Below are positions 1 to 9,194 of a DNA stretch of 64,000 nt, piece after piece. The position numbers and the translations under genes were made by a program. How positions within the stretch are numbered: position 1 is the stretch's first letter; each line of letters starts with the position of its first letter. The notes below the pieces were generated by a model. The model saw only the letters and a program-made list of their open reading frames with translations, was not told the origin of the DNA and did not search any database. Source of the stretch: Natronococcus sp. AD-5 (GTDB lineage: Archaea > Halobacteriota > Halobacteria > Halobacteriales > Natrialbaceae); contig NZ_CP132294.1 in assembly GCF_030734285.1 (NCBI RefSeq), positions 1,612,001-1,676,000 on the forward strand, read 5' to 3'.

Positions 1-120
1 AGGGAGTGTCCCGACTGTGGCGGCAACGTCCTGAAGGTCGGCTACATGCCCTCCGTCACCGAGTTCGTCACGGGCTGGAAGTGCCAGGACTGCGACTGGA
101 ACGAGACCGACAGGGACTGA
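1..120 (+). CDS. C-terminal end of a small zinc-ribbon protein (DUF5795-like), truncated by window edge
   Basis: Only the last 39 residues are visible. They carry two CxxC-type knuckles, CPDCGG near the window start and CQDCDW near the end, about 23 residues apart, which is a typical small zinc ribbon. The tail resembles what I remember of the haloarchaeal DUF5795 family (…GYMPSVTEFVTGWKC…). The reading frame is open from base 1 and stops at TGA 118-120. The molecular role is unknown; zinc binding is inferred from the cysteine pairs. The start codon lies outside the window. Confidence 0.75.
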   Translation, partial: RECPDCGGNVLKVGYMPSVTEFVTGWKCQDCDWNETDRD

Positions 121-196
121 CGCGCTTCCGGCCGGTTTTCTCCTCCGCCGTCCGGTTCGTCGAGCGCCGAAGCCCATTGCCACCCGTCGAGACGAC

Positions 197-1057
197 CTAC
201 AGCGACGCGGCCGCGTAAGAGGTCTCGATCCCGTGGTTCCGGAGGAGGTAGCCTGCCAGCGACCTGGCCCACTCGATCCGGGTCTCGAGGGTCGTGTCGT
301 ACCGCGTAACCTCGGTGATGTAGCCGGCGCGCTCGAGGTCGCCGGCGACCTTGTGGATGAGCCGCGGGTGCTCCCCCGAGAGGGTGTTCCCGAGCGTGAA
401 CGCGTAGTCCTCGGGGTACGAGTCGTCGACGACGTTCCGGTTCATGCAGTCGGTGACGCGGCTCGCGATCCCCCTCGAGGCGCCCGCCGCGGACGGGAAG
501 ATCGCCTGGCCGTACCCGTCCGGCCCGAGATCCGAACCCCAGATCCCCATGGAGCTGTGCATGTCGATGACGACGTCCGCATCGTGGCCGATAACGAGGT
601 TCCAGATCTCCTCCGCGATCGGCGTCGTCGGGGACGCGCCGGTCGGGAACTGCTGATTGAGGTCCCCGTCGGGACCGCTGTACGTTCGCTCTTCGACCGC
701 GGGGGCGTTCGCTTCCGGCAGGACGACGAGCGTACCGCGATCGAACGTCCACTCCGCGACGTCGTGGGCTGCTTCGACGCCGGCCAGTTCGTTGCCGTGC
801 ATCCCGCCGACGACTACCGCGGTCGGGCCCGACCGGTCGGCGTCGCCGATGTACGCGGTGGTCTCGTACTCGGTTCCCGCGCGCAACGTGTGCGTGTCCC
901 GACTGATCGGACCGAATCCGTCGTCCGCGCTCGCGGTTCCAACGCCGAGGAGTGCAGCGGCCGTCACTGTCGTCCCGGTCGCGATAAACGAGCGCCGTGA
1001 CGGCCTCGTCTGTTCGGTACGGTGCGCTAACTGCTCGTCCGTCGAGTGGTCGTTCAT
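197..1057 (-). CDS. Tat-exported succinylglutamate desuccinylase/aspartoacylase-like zinc hydrolase
   Basis: The protein starts with a twin-arginine signal (RRSFIATG near residue 21, followed by an Ala/Gly-rich hydrophobic stretch and an ASA-type cleavage site), so it is probably secreted folded. The mature part carries GGMHGNELAG around residue 86 and DMHSS further on, the His/Glu and His zinc ligands of the M14-like AstE/AspA superfamily. The substrate is unknown; an exported member could trim acyl or peptide groups outside the cell. I chose the ATG at 1057 over an upstream in-frame ATG at 1078 because it gives the usual short n-region before the twin arginines. The protein is about 286 residues and monocistronic, convergent with the gene fragment at the window start. 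Confidence 0.75.
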   Translation of the reverse strand: MNDHSTDEQLAHRTEQTRPSRRSFIATGTTVTAAALLGVGTASADDGFGPISRDTHTLRAGTEYETTAYIGDADRSGPTAVVVGGMHGNELAGVEAAHDVAEWTFDRGTLVVLPEANAPAVEERTYSGPDGDLNQQFPTGASPTTPIAEEIWNLVIGHDADVVIDMHSSMGIWGSDLGPDGYGQAIFPSAAGASRGIASRVTDCMNRNVVDDSYPEDYAFTLGNTLSGEHPRLIHKVAGDLERAGYITEVTRYDTTLETRIEWARSLAGYLLRNHGIETSYAAASL

Positions 1058-1469
1058 TGAATCAACCGAATACACCAAGCGTAAACGCGTATGAAAGTAT
1101 ACTGTCTTTTCCGCTCGTCAAAGAACCCCATATCGCCACCGCTTCGATTCGTACCGGTCGCCGCCGTCGAACGGAGACGACGTTCGAGCCGTCCACAGAC
1201 CGAGATCGGCCGTTTCGACCGGCGTCGATCGGACGAATCGGACGTCCTCGCTCGAGTTCTCGCCGCCGGTCCGATCGGTTCCGTACTCCCCTCGTACTCG
1301 CCGGCCGCTGGTTGCAAAACTGCAACCGGCGCGCCAGGCGGTCGCTACCGACCGTTTCAGCGCGCGAATCGAGCGGTCGGCGGCGCAGAGAGGCGCGTTC
1401 GGGTTCGTTTCGCTCGCGCGTACCGTCCGGACCGAAAACACTACCAGCGTCTGATCGTTGTCGATCAGT

Positions 1470-2642
1470 ATGAGAGAGTGTTCAGCGATCGTTCTCGCGG
1501 CGGGGGAGGGGAAACGGCTTCGGCCGCTCACGAAACACCGGCCGAAGCCGATGCTTCCCGCGGCGACGAAGCCGATTCTCGAGCACGTCTTCGACGCGCT
1601 GATCGAGGCGGGCGTCACCGATATTACGGTCGTCGTCGGGTACAAGCGCAACCGCGTCCAGTCGCACTTCGGGCCGACGTATCGTAACGTGCCGCTGCGG
1701 TACGTCGCGCAGGAAAAACAGCTCGGCAGCGGGCACGCGCTGCTGGCGGCGGAGTCGGCGGTCGACGGCCCGCTGCTCGTCGTCAACGGCGATCAGCTGG
1801 TCGACGAGCGGATCGTCGAGGACGTCCTCGCGGCGCACGACGCGACCGCGGCGACGCTCGGGCTGGTCAGGCGATCCGACGTCGCGAGGTACGGCGGCGT
1901 CCTCCTCGAGGACGAGCGCGTGACGGAGATCGTCGAGAACCCGCGCGACGAGCGGGGATATCGCCTCAACGCGGGCGTGTACGCGTTCGAACCGTCGATC
2001 TTCGACGCCATCCGTGCGAGCGAGCCCCGGGCGGGCGAACACGCTCTCACCGACGCGATATCGACGCTCCTCGGGAACGACGAGGGCGTCCGCGGCGTCG
2101 TCTCCGAGGGAACGTGGGTCGACGCCACCTATCCGTGGGACCTCCTCCGGATCGCCGACGACCTGCTCGCGGGCGGCTCGTCCGCCGAGAGCCGGGCGTC
2201 GCCGGCCGCGTCGATCCACGACGCGGCGACGATCCTCGATCCGGTCGTCGTCGAGTCGGACTGCGTCGTCGGTCCCGGCGCGGTCGTCGGGCCGAACGTC
2301 TGTCTCGGCGAGAACGTGACGATCGGCTCGAACGCGACGGTCGAGCGCTCCGTGCTCGACGCGGACACGCGAGTCGGGAACGGCGCGGTCCTGTCCGACT
2401 GCGTGACCGGTCGCGGCGTACGGATCGGTCCGAACTCGACGGTGGTCGGCGGCCCGGGCGACGTCGAAGTCGGGAACGAGATCCACCGCGAGGAAGCGCT
2501 CGGCGCGGTGTTGGCCGATCACGCCCGCGACGGCGGCGGCGTGACGTACGAGCCGGGGACGGTCGTCGGCTCGGGGACCGTTTGCTACAGCGGCACGACC
2601 GTCGGCGGCACGATCCCCGGCGAGACGGAGGTTCGTACCTGA
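1470..2642 (+). CDS. Sugar-1-phosphate nucleotidyltransferase with left-handed beta-helix tail (GlmU/RmlA-like)
   Basis: The N-terminus has the nucleotidyltransferase signature LAAGEGKRLRPLT at residues 8-20 and the substrate-loop PKPMLP. NGDQ follows near residue 105 and a metal-site-like GTWVDATYPWD near 220. From about residue 245 the sequence turns into hexapeptide repeats (VVGPGAVVGPN, TIGSNATV, RIGPNSTV), a left-handed beta-helix. This layout matches archaeal bifunctional GlmU-like or glucose-1-phosphate uridylyl/thymidylyltransferase proteins that make UDP- or dTDP-sugars for glycosylation and envelope polymers. The ATG at 1470 puts the signature at the normal place; a TTG at 1458 is less likely. 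Which sugar and which nucleotide cannot be told from sequence. Several such paralogs usually occur per haloarchaeal genome. Confidence 0.85.
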   Translation: MRECSAIVLAAGEGKRLRPLTKHRPKPMLPAATKPILEHVFDALIEAGVTDITVVVGYKRNRVQSHFGPTYRNVPLRYVAQEKQLGSGHALLAAESAVDGPLLVVNGDQLVDERIVEDVLAAHDATAATLGLVRRSDVARYGGVLLEDERVTEIVENPRDERGYRLNAGVYAFEPSIFDAIRASEPRAGEHALTDAISTLLGNDEGVRGVVSEGTWVDATYPWDLLRIADDLLAGGSSAESRASPAASIHDAATILDPVVVESDCVVGPGAVVGPNVCLGENVTIGSNATVERSVLDADTRVGNGAVLSDCVTGRGVRIGPNSTVVGGPGDVEVGNEIHREEALGAVLADHARDGGGVTYEPGTVVGSGTVCYSGTTVGGTIPGETEVRT

Positions 2643-2960
2643 TGTGTGCGACGAGACGACGAAGCACTGCCCGCTCGAGAAGGTCCGTCGAGTCCGTTCC
2701 GCGATAGAAAGTCGCCGTGACGCGGCAGACGACGCGATCGGGCGCTCGTATTCGTCCGCATCGATCACACGCTCTCCGGACGCGGCCACGGTGGGAAGGT
2801 GGGTGACCCCGCCCACCACAGTGCCGTCGTCGCCCTCGCCCCCACGCGCTCCCCGTAGTGCCGCGAAGGCATAGTTCTGTCGGCCGAGTAACTATTCTGC
2901 GCCGACGGGAAATCGCGCGGCGGGTACGACTCCGACGCTCGCCCGTTCCGCGAGATCGCC
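2643..2960. other. Intergenic gap, 318 bases, with one G/C hairpin
   Basis: I see no credible gene here. The gap lies between convergent genes and contains a perfect 6-base stem (GGTGGG at 2798-2803 with CCCACC at 2812-2817, 8-base loop). It could be a shared 3' structure, but there is no T-run to mark a classical archaeal terminator. I looked for 7S RNA and RNase P RNA core motifs here and did not find them. Confidence 0.4.
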
Positions 2961-3521
2961 TTACGACTCGATCCTCGACGATCGTGACAGGACGCGGCCG
3001 ATGGCGGCGCGGATCGGCTCGAGCCCCGGATAGCCGTCGCGCCGCCAGTAGACGAGCGCCAGCGCCGCGAGCACGAACTCGAGGAGAACGTACGGATCGC
3101 CGAACGACTCGAGGAAGAGTTCGATCACAGACGGCGCGCCGGACTCGTAGAGTTCGATCGGCAGCACGGGCCAGAGGAGGATGTTCGGATCGGCCGCGCC
3201 CCACAGCGCCGGCAAAACGTCGACCAGAACGTGCGAGAGCGCGCCGAGCGCGAACGCGGGCCCGTAGGGGCGGCCGTACCGCCGGGCGAGGAGAACGGCG
3301 CCGATCGAGAGCGGAACCAGGAGGAGCAGCGAGTGAGCGAGCGTACGCCCGGTCGGGAGCACGCCCAGATACCACCCCAGCGGTTTGTCGACCAGATCCG
3401 GGAACTGGGTGCCGAGCAGGAGTACTAGAACGGCGATTTCGCCCGGCGGGCGGCCGAATCGCGTCCGCGCCGCGAGCGTATAGCAGAGATAGCCGACTGC
3501 TGCGTGTCCGAGCGGCCACAT
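2961..3521 (-). CDS. YdjM/DUF457-family membrane-bound metal-dependent hydrolase-like protein
   Basis: About 186 residues with four to five hydrophobic segments. Conserved family pieces are MWPLGHAAVGY at the very start, GTQFPDLVDKP, GRTLAHSLLLL and ALSHVLVDVLPA. The spaced His and Asp residues in these segments form the presumed metal site of the YdjM/DUF457 membrane family. The physiological substrate of this family is not established. I chose the ATG at 3521 because GH right after the start is a hallmark; the longer upstream extension to 3620 is Arg-rich, has no homology features and would overlap the promoter of the divergent esterase gene. Confidence 0.8.
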   Translation of the reverse strand: MWPLGHAAVGYLCYTLAARTRFGRPPGEIAVLVLLLGTQFPDLVDKPLGWYLGVLPTGRTLAHSLLLLVPLSIGAVLLARRYGRPYGPAFALGALSHVLVDVLPALWGAADPNILLWPVLPIELYESGAPSVIELFLESFGDPYVLLEFVLAALALVYWRRDGYPGLEPIRAAIGRVLSRSSRIES

Positions 3522-3684
3522 GCAGTTCGGCCGATGCGAGCGAGGCCTATAACGCGTCTGATTTCTCGACGGGTTCGCCTCGCGTCTGCCGAACGAGACA
3601 CGATTGGACGGAGTTGTCACTACATTCTTGTTCGTTCTTGATTTTAAGGCGTCCTGTGACGGTAAAAGTCACGGTCAGGAGCTC

Positions 3685-5943
3685 ATGAACGATTCCGATC
3701 ACGATTCCGAGCGGCGGGACGTAACGCGGCGCACCCTCTTGCAGGCGACGGCAGCGGGCACGGCCGGACTCTCGACGTCTGGCCTCGCGTCGGCCGACGA
3801 CGATCCGATCGACGAACCACTGCCGGTCGAGGACCCCCCGGCGGACTTCGTCTGCGATCCGAACGCCACCGAGCACTACACGGAGGTCTCGCTCGAGCCG
3901 ACCCACGACTTCGGCGAGGAGGAGACGGTCGAACTCGAGAGCGATCAGGACGGGAAGAAGATCCAGATCGGCGTGTTGAAGCCCGATCTCGAGGACGGGG
4001 AGAGGGTCCCGGTTATCCTGCGGGCGACGCCGTACGTCGACGACCTCCGCGAGAAGTCGCTGCGGGACTGCGTGCGCACCGAGCGGCTGACGGAGAACTA
4101 CGTCGAGCAGGGGTACGCCGTCGCCGCCGTCGCCGTTCGCGGAACGGGCGGATCGGGCGGCTGCATGGAACTGTTCGGGCCGAACGAGCAGGCCGACGTG
4201 GACCAGGCGGTGACGTACCTCGGCGAGGCCGCGTGGTCGAACGGCAACGTGGGTATCATCGGCCGCTCGTACGACGGGTCGACGCCGTGGATGGCGGCCC
4301 GAATGGGGAACCCGCACCTGGCGACCGTCGTCCCGTTCTCCGGCGTCCCGGACATGCACGATCTCATGTACCGGCGCGGCGCGCCCGAACCCCGCGGGTA
4401 CGCGATCCTGCCGGGGCTGTACTACGCCATCTCGATCGGGATCCACTCGCCCGCGTCCGGGACGGGGTTGGCGACCTACCTCGAGCGGGCCTCCTGCCCG
4501 GACAACTACACCGACGGGTCGGTCTGGTCGCTGTACGCGGGCGCGACCGGCGAGCGCGATCCGAGCGGCTACTGGACCGAGCGCATCCTCAGGCGCGGCG
4601 TCGCTCGCAACTACGAGGGCAGCGTCCTGATGGTTCACGGGCTGCAGGACTGGAACGTCAACCCCTCGCAGGTCTATCCCTGGACGGACGACCTCCGAGA
4701 GGCCGGTATCAGGACCCACATCTACTTCGCGCAGTTCGGGCACCACTACCCCGACGACGGGCGGATTCAGGACACCGACGCCTACAACGAGCACTGGGCG
4801 GACTTCCTGCTCGCCTGGTTCGAGAGCGAGTTGAAGGGGCGCGACGAGGCGGTCGTCGCGGAGGAGATCAACGCGGTGGACGTCTTCGACGCGTCCGTCC
4901 ACGCCCAGCACTCCGGCGGCGAGTGGTACACCGCCGACGAGTGGCCGCCGGCCGAGGCCGAGGAGACCGACCTCTTCCTCGGGACCGACGGGAACCTTCG
5001 CGCGACGCCCGACTCGGAGACGGGCGAGGAGACGATCTACGTCGACGAAACGCGATCGTACGATCCCACCCAGCCCTCGGACCCGGAGCCGGGTTGTCGG
5101 GCCTGCGCGACGTTCGTCTCCGCACCGTTCGAGGACGACTTCCGGTTCGCCGGCGAGCCGGAACTCGCGCTCACGGTGACGCCGACCGCCTCGGGCGGCC
5201 ACCTCACGGCCTACCTGTGGGCCGTCGACGAGGACGACGCCGAGCGCCTGGGCTGGGGGCAGATCGACCTGCGGTACGCCGACGACTCCCCCGCTGCGGA
5301 GTATCCGACTCCAGGCGAGGAACTGGACGTCAGCCTGCCGATCGAGCCCCTCGACGCGACCGTTCCCGAGGGACAGCGCCTCGCGGTCGTCCTCCACCAG
5401 GGAACGACCGGGGATCGAACGTACTCGCCGACGCCGGCACCCGTCGTAGTCGAGACCGGCGGCGACAACGGACTGGCGCTGCAGGCGTGGAACGCCGGGG
5501 TGCCCCGAGCGAGCCTCGACGTCGATGGAACGCGCGCGGACAGCGGCTCGGTCTTCACCGGCGGTCAGACGAACCGGACCGACCTCGCGGTCGCCGTCCG
5601 GCAGCCCGCCGACGAGACGGTGCTCGTCCGCGATACGGTTCCCGACGGGTGGACGGTCGACGAAGAACACGGCGACGTCGTCGCGACGGCGCCGGCGCCG
5701 GACGGCGACACGCACGTCTACTTCGGACTCGACGAGCCGCGAAGCGAGTACGACGCGCTCACGCACTTCGCGTCGGCGCCCGACGACCTCGAGGAGTCGG
5801 GCGAGCACGCGTTCGGTCCGATAGCGGTAACGACCGAAACCGACGATTCGGACGCGGACGAGGGTCCATCGCTCGCGGATCGCGAGTGGACGAGACTCGA
5901 GGAGACGGACCGGGACGTGATCGTCACCGCGGTGAATATCTAG
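3685..5943 (+). CDS. Tat-exported CocE/NonD-family alpha/beta hydrolase (X-Pro dipeptidyl-peptidase-like)
   Basis: 752 residues. The N-terminus has a twin-arginine signal (TRRTLLQATAAG with an LASAD cleavage region). The hydrolase core has the nucleophile elbow GRSYDG with Ser195, a downstream DWNVNP acid region and a His pair (FGHHYPDD) near residue 353, followed by a lid/cap segment. The C-terminal third matches the galactose-binding-like domain of X-Pro dipeptidyl-peptidases and cocaine-esterase relatives. It probably cleaves peptide or ester bonds outside the cell, which is inferred from the family. The start at 3685 follows a GGTCAGGAGC stretch and gives a standard signal length; an upstream start at 3604 would add a hydrophobic stretch unlike a Tat signal. 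Confidence 0.85.
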   Translation: MNDSDHDSERRDVTRRTLLQATAAGTAGLSTSGLASADDDPIDEPLPVEDPPADFVCDPNATEHYTEVSLEPTHDFGEEETVELESDQDGKKIQIGVLKPDLEDGERVPVILRATPYVDDLREKSLRDCVRTERLTENYVEQGYAVAAVAVRGTGGSGGCMELFGPNEQADVDQAVTYLGEAAWSNGNVGIIGRSYDGSTPWMAARMGNPHLATVVPFSGVPDMHDLMYRRGAPEPRGYAILPGLYYAISIGIHSPASGTGLATYLERASCPDNYTDGSVWSLYAGATGERDPSGYWTERILRRGVARNYEGSVLMVHGLQDWNVNPSQVYPWTDDLREAGIRTHIYFAQFGHHYPDDGRIQDTDAYNEHWADFLLAWFESELKGRDEAVVAEEINAVDVFDASVHAQHSGGEWYTADEWPPAEAEETDLFLGTDGNLRATPDSETGEETIYVDETRSYDPTQPSDPEPGCRACATFVSAPFEDDFRFAGEPELALTVTPTASGGHLTAYLWAVDEDDAERLGWGQIDLRYADDSPAAEYPTPGEELDVSLPIEPLDATVPEGQRLAVVLHQGTTGDRTYSPTPAPVVVETGGDNGLALQAWNAGVPRASLDVDGTRADSGSVFTGGQTNRTDLAVAVRQPADETVLVRDTVPDGWTVDEEHGDVVATAPAPDGDTHVYFGLDEPRSEYDALTHFASAPDDLEESGEHAFGPIAVTTETDDSDADEGPSLADREWTRLEETDRDVIVTAVNI

Positions 5944-6099
5944 CGACGATCGGAGCGGCTCGAACCGACGGCGACGGCCCGGCGATTCGACGCGTTCGTC
6001 GCGACTGCAACCGGCGAGGTCGGGGATCGCCGTTCGGCCCGGCCCCTCACCGCTGCTTCCGGTAGCTTTATCGTGGTAAAGGTTGACACAGATACTCCC

Positions 6100-6225
6100 A
6101 TGACCGGTAAACTCGTCGCCCTGTTCACCCTCCTCCTGCTTGTGCTCTTTCTCGCCGGAGCGCCGGCGGTCGCCGAGTTCACGACGGCACAACTGTGCGG
6201 ACCGTTCGAGTCGCTCGAGTGCTGA
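6100..6225 (+). CDS. Small membrane or secreted peptide, 41 residues
   Basis: A short reading frame starts ATG 6100 with MTGKLVALFTLLLLVLFLAG, one strongly hydrophobic segment, then a short tail with two cysteines (QLCGPFESLEC) and a TGA stop. A TATA-like AGCTTTATCG lies at 6064-6073, about 30 bases before the start. Single-membrane-pass peptides of this kind are common in haloarchaea and easily missed. It could be a lone transmembrane peptide or a secreted Cys-pair peptide; function unknown. Confidence 0.5.
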   Translation: MTGKLVALFTLLLLVLFLAGAPAVAEFTTAQLCGPFESLEC

Positions 6226-6309
6226 TCGGTTCGTCGGTTCGACCGGCACCCGCAGTGTCGCCACCGCGCGAGGAGCGGCCGACCCGCTCGTGGAGCCGTC
6301 GTTCGCGCC

Positions 6310-7002
6310 TCATCCGGCAGAGATAACGTCTTCGGTTCCGTGGAGTTCGCGCTCGAAGAAGTCGCGATTCTCGCGGATCCGGTCCTCGCTCCACTCCCAC
6401 CACTCGAGTTCCAGGAGCCGCTCCCTAATCTCCCCGGGGAAACGCCAGCCGATCCGTTCGGCCGGGACCCCCGCGGCGACGGCGTACGGCTCGACGTCGT
6501 CGGTGACGACCGCTCCGGCGCCGATGATGGCGCCGTCGCCGATCGTCACGCCCGAGAGGATCGTCGCTCGCGTGCCGATCCAGACGTCGCTGCCGACCGT
6601 GATCGGCCCGTCCGCCGTCGGCGGCAGGTCGCTGTCGAGGACCTCGTCGTAAAACCGGATCTGCAACGACGGCTGTGACGTCTCGTGATTCGTCTGCTGG
6701 AACGTCGTCTCCCTGGCGATCGCGCAGTACTTCCCGATCTCGACGTCCCCGACGAGATCGCAGGCCGGCTCGAGGTTCGTCCGTCTGCCGAGCGTAACGT
6801 CACCGTCGAGCACGCAGCCGCGGCTCAGTCTCGTGTACGGACCGAGTTCGATCCGTCGCCGGAGCAAACAGCCGATCGGAATCCGGGCCGTCGGATCGAT
6901 ATCCAGCTCCGTCGAGTCGAGATACCGGTTGAGCAACCCGTGCGTCGCGGCGGGATACCCCAGTAGCGACAGCGACCGTTCCACGAAGGTCTGGAGCGTC
7001 AT
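6310..7002 (-). CDS. CatB/Vat-type hexapeptide-repeat acyltransferase
   Basis: About 230 residues of left-handed beta-helix repeats (DIDPTARIPIG, TLGRRTNLEPA, VEIGKYCAI, ITVGSDVWIGTRATI, TIGDGAIIGAG). The sequence GAIIGAGAVVTDDVEPYAV with GVPAERI and the aromatic LEWWEW tail is characteristic of xenobiotic acetyltransferases and WbbJ/LbH_XAT enzymes. These transfer an acetyl group from acetyl-CoA to a hydroxyl on a sugar or antibiotic. The acceptor here is unknown; an envelope sugar is most plausible given the sugar genes nearby. The ATG at 7002 is preferred; a further ATG at 7035 is in frame. Confidence 0.8.
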   Translation of the reverse strand: MTLQTFVERSLSLLGYPAATHGLLNRYLDSTELDIDPTARIPIGCLLRRRIELGPYTRLSRGCVLDGDVTLGRRTNLEPACDLVGDVEIGKYCAIARETTFQQTNHETSQPSLQIRFYDEVLDSDLPPTADGPITVGSDVWIGTRATILSGVTIGDGAIIGAGAVVTDDVEPYAVAAGVPAERIGWRFPGEIRERLLELEWWEWSEDRIRENRDFFERELHGTEDVISAG

Positions 7003-7577
7003 ACGCGGTATCTTTACCCCGTCGTATAACCACAAATAATTTATTTAGACACGAGATATAGTCCCGGCCCGACACCACTCCAAAGCTGTACCTACCATCG
7101 GTAGGTGGCGAGAACAGTTCGGATAGTTTGCAGTTGCACGCGCGGCAATCGCGGTTCGCACCGGAGATGAGAAGACCGTCGATAACGTGCGTTCTAGCGG
7201 TCCCAGCGTTCGTCCGAGCCGGATGAGTCCGAGTAGCGTTTCGGACCGGGCGCCGACGCGTCGCGACCGCGACCGCCGACCGAGCGGCGCGATCACCGCG
7301 GCAAGTATTCCTCGGCCGGAAGCCGGTGGGCCGGATCCGCTAGTCGATCTCGGCGAATCCTACGACCGGTTACGGCCGTCGGGATATCGCCGACGACCGC
7401 GCGCGACCGAACTCCGCGGCGGGGCCGGTCGGACGTCGTCGGTGACGGCTCGGTGATACGCGACCGGCCGGTCGCGTTCGATCAGGTTACCGAAAATACT
7501 GGCGCGGTAAAAATAAACGAGATCGAGGTACCAGGCACATAACAATCCGTCGAACCGGGTTGACTCCGAATGGACCA
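7003..7577. other. Intergenic region, about 575 bases
   Basis: No gene seen. The left end is AT-rich and holds the acyltransferase promoter. The right 110 bases (about 7465-7577) carry the upstream region that is repeated before the paralogous lipoprotein gene at 40.6 kb. It includes CATAACAATCC at 7538-7548, about 30 bases before the start codon, which may serve as the TATA box. Confidence 0.4.
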
Positions 7578-8879
7578 ATGGATCGACGAACCTATCTTGC
7601 AACGGCAACCGGAGCGGCGATCGCCATCGCCGGCTGTTCAGAGCTCGGAGGGCCGGGCGAGACGGACGAGGAGTCCGAAAACGGCGAAAACGGCGGCAAC
7701 GGATCGAACGGTGAGAACGGAGAAGACGAGTCGAACGACTACCCCGAACTGGCCGGGACGTTCGACGACTTCGAGGACCTCGAGCCGTGGGAGGCGTTCC
7801 AGGGTATCGGCGCGATTCAGGCGGACACGGGTCGCTCCTACGACGGTTCGCAGTCGGCACGACTGTTGCCGGATTCGGAGGGGCAGGTCCGGGTGCGTCG
7901 CGAACTGGACGACCCGATCGACATCACCGAAGTCAGGCCCGGGCTCGCCATGACCGCCGTAGACAACGGGATAGTGCGCATCCAGCTCCAGGACGAGGAC
8001 GGGGACTACGTCGAGTACAGCCAGCAGGTGCTCGAGAACATGCCCCTGGCCCGCAAGAACTTCGGGCCCACCCGCGTGCGCGGTGAGCCCGACCTGGAAG
8101 AGATCATCGTCCTGCAGATCATTCGCTGGTTCGGCGACACCGAGACCACGGACAGCGACGGCGAAACCACCCCCAACCAGATGTGGGTCGACGACTTCCA
8201 CTTCGTCCCCAACGCCAACCCGGGCAAGGTGATGCTCCAGTTCCACGGCGGGTACGAGACCCACTACACGGAGGCGTTCTGGCGCGTCTCGCAGTACGAC
8301 TTTCCGGCGACGACGTTCGTCCCGACCGATCGGCTCCGCGAGGACGCCGCGGTCGAGGGCGACCGACTCACGCACGACCAGGTCGGGGAGCTCGCCGACG
8401 CGGGCTGGACGATCGGCGCGCAACCGGCGAACGGGTTGCAGCTTCAGACCGTCGAGTCGGACAGAGTCGAGGAGGTCGTCACCGAACCGATCGACTGGCT
8501 CGAGGACGAGGGGTACGACGACGGCGCCCGATTCTTCGCGTACCCCGGCTCGCAGTACACCGAGGAGTCGTACGAACTCGTCCAGGACAACTACGATCTC
8601 GCGTTCGGGGGCAATTCGCCGAGTCAGGGCTACGCCGGGAACCCGCACCTCTGCTCGACCGTCTCGGGCCCCTCCTCCCCCGAAGAGGCGGAGGACCTGC
8701 TCGACTGGACGGCGGAGCACGGCGGGATCACGAACATCGCGTTCTACCAACTCCTGGAGGGCGACGCGATCGGCGGACTCGAGGCGACCCTCGCCGGACT
8801 CAACGAGCGCGTCGAGTCCGGCGACCTCGAAGTGATCACGCCCGAGGAGATGGCCGACGAGTACGTCTACGAGGACTAA
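7578..8879 (+). CDS. NodB-like (polysaccharide deacetylase superfamily) lipoprotein, copy 1
   Basis: 433 residues. The N-terminus MDRRTYLATATG…AIAGC is a Tat lipoprotein signal with lipobox Cys20, followed by an Asn/Gly/Glu linker. Residues about 55-215 form a beta-rich domain of carbohydrate-binding type; from about 220 a NodB-like fold follows (VMLQFHGGYETHYTEAF, FPATTFVPTDRLRED, LTHDQVGELADAGWTIG, RFFAYPGSQY). The metal-binding Asp-Asp of the usual TFDDG motif is FHGGYE here and the His-x3-His after EIGSH is replaced, so deacetylase activity is doubtful. It is anchored outside the membrane and may bind glycans. A paralog is at 39363-40646 with a conserved upstream region. I chose the second ATG because the lipobox spacing matches the paralog. 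Confidence 0.8.
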   Translation: MDRRTYLATATGAAIAIAGCSELGGPGETDEESENGENGGNGSNGENGEDESNDYPELAGTFDDFEDLEPWEAFQGIGAIQADTGRSYDGSQSARLLPDSEGQVRVRRELDDPIDITEVRPGLAMTAVDNGIVRIQLQDEDGDYVEYSQQVLENMPLARKNFGPTRVRGEPDLEEIIVLQIIRWFGDTETTDSDGETTPNQMWVDDFHFVPNANPGKVMLQFHGGYETHYTEAFWRVSQYDFPATTFVPTDRLREDAAVEGDRLTHDQVGELADAGWTIGAQPANGLQLQTVESDRVEEVVTEPIDWLEDEGYDDGARFFAYPGSQYTEESYELVQDNYDLAFGGNSPSQGYAGNPHLCSTVSGPSSPEEAEDLLDWTAEHGGITNIAFYQLLEGDAIGGLEATLAGLNERVESGDLEVITPEEMADEYVYED

Positions 8880-9194
8880 CGCCCGTCCAAATTTCGGGCC
8901 TCCGAACCGCGTCGTGCGCCGCTCCCAGACGGATCCGTGCGGGGACGGCACGAGAGGGACTGTCGCTCGCAAGTTTCTCGACCGGTCGCTCGAATCGACG
9001 GGCGAGAGCCATCGTCGGGGCCGAACGACCCAGCTCCGAGTGCACGAGTAGCCGCGGGCGGCGGTACCGAATAGCACCGCCCTGCCGAAATCAGTTATCC
9101 AAAAATTCGATCGATTTGCGACGTCCGTACGGATAAGATGTATTAAGCCGGTATTATTTTACCCGGATTTCCGCTCGACCCCCATTTTATTTTA
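8880..9194. other. Intergenic gap before the nitrite reductase promoter
   Basis: About 315 bases without a convincing gene. GC content drops from about 9090 onward, where the regulatory region of the downstream nitrogen operon begins. Confidence 0.4.

Noticed and set aside
2643-2960. Structured RNA (7S or RNase P) in the gap
   Set aside because: Core conserved motifs of these RNAs could not be found on either strand; only one small hairpin.
3547-6264. Very long open frame on the - strand opposite the CocE-type esterase
   Set aside because: Arg/Val/Pro-rich shadow of the esterase gene caused by high GC; no motifs, and the + frame has signal and catalytic residues.
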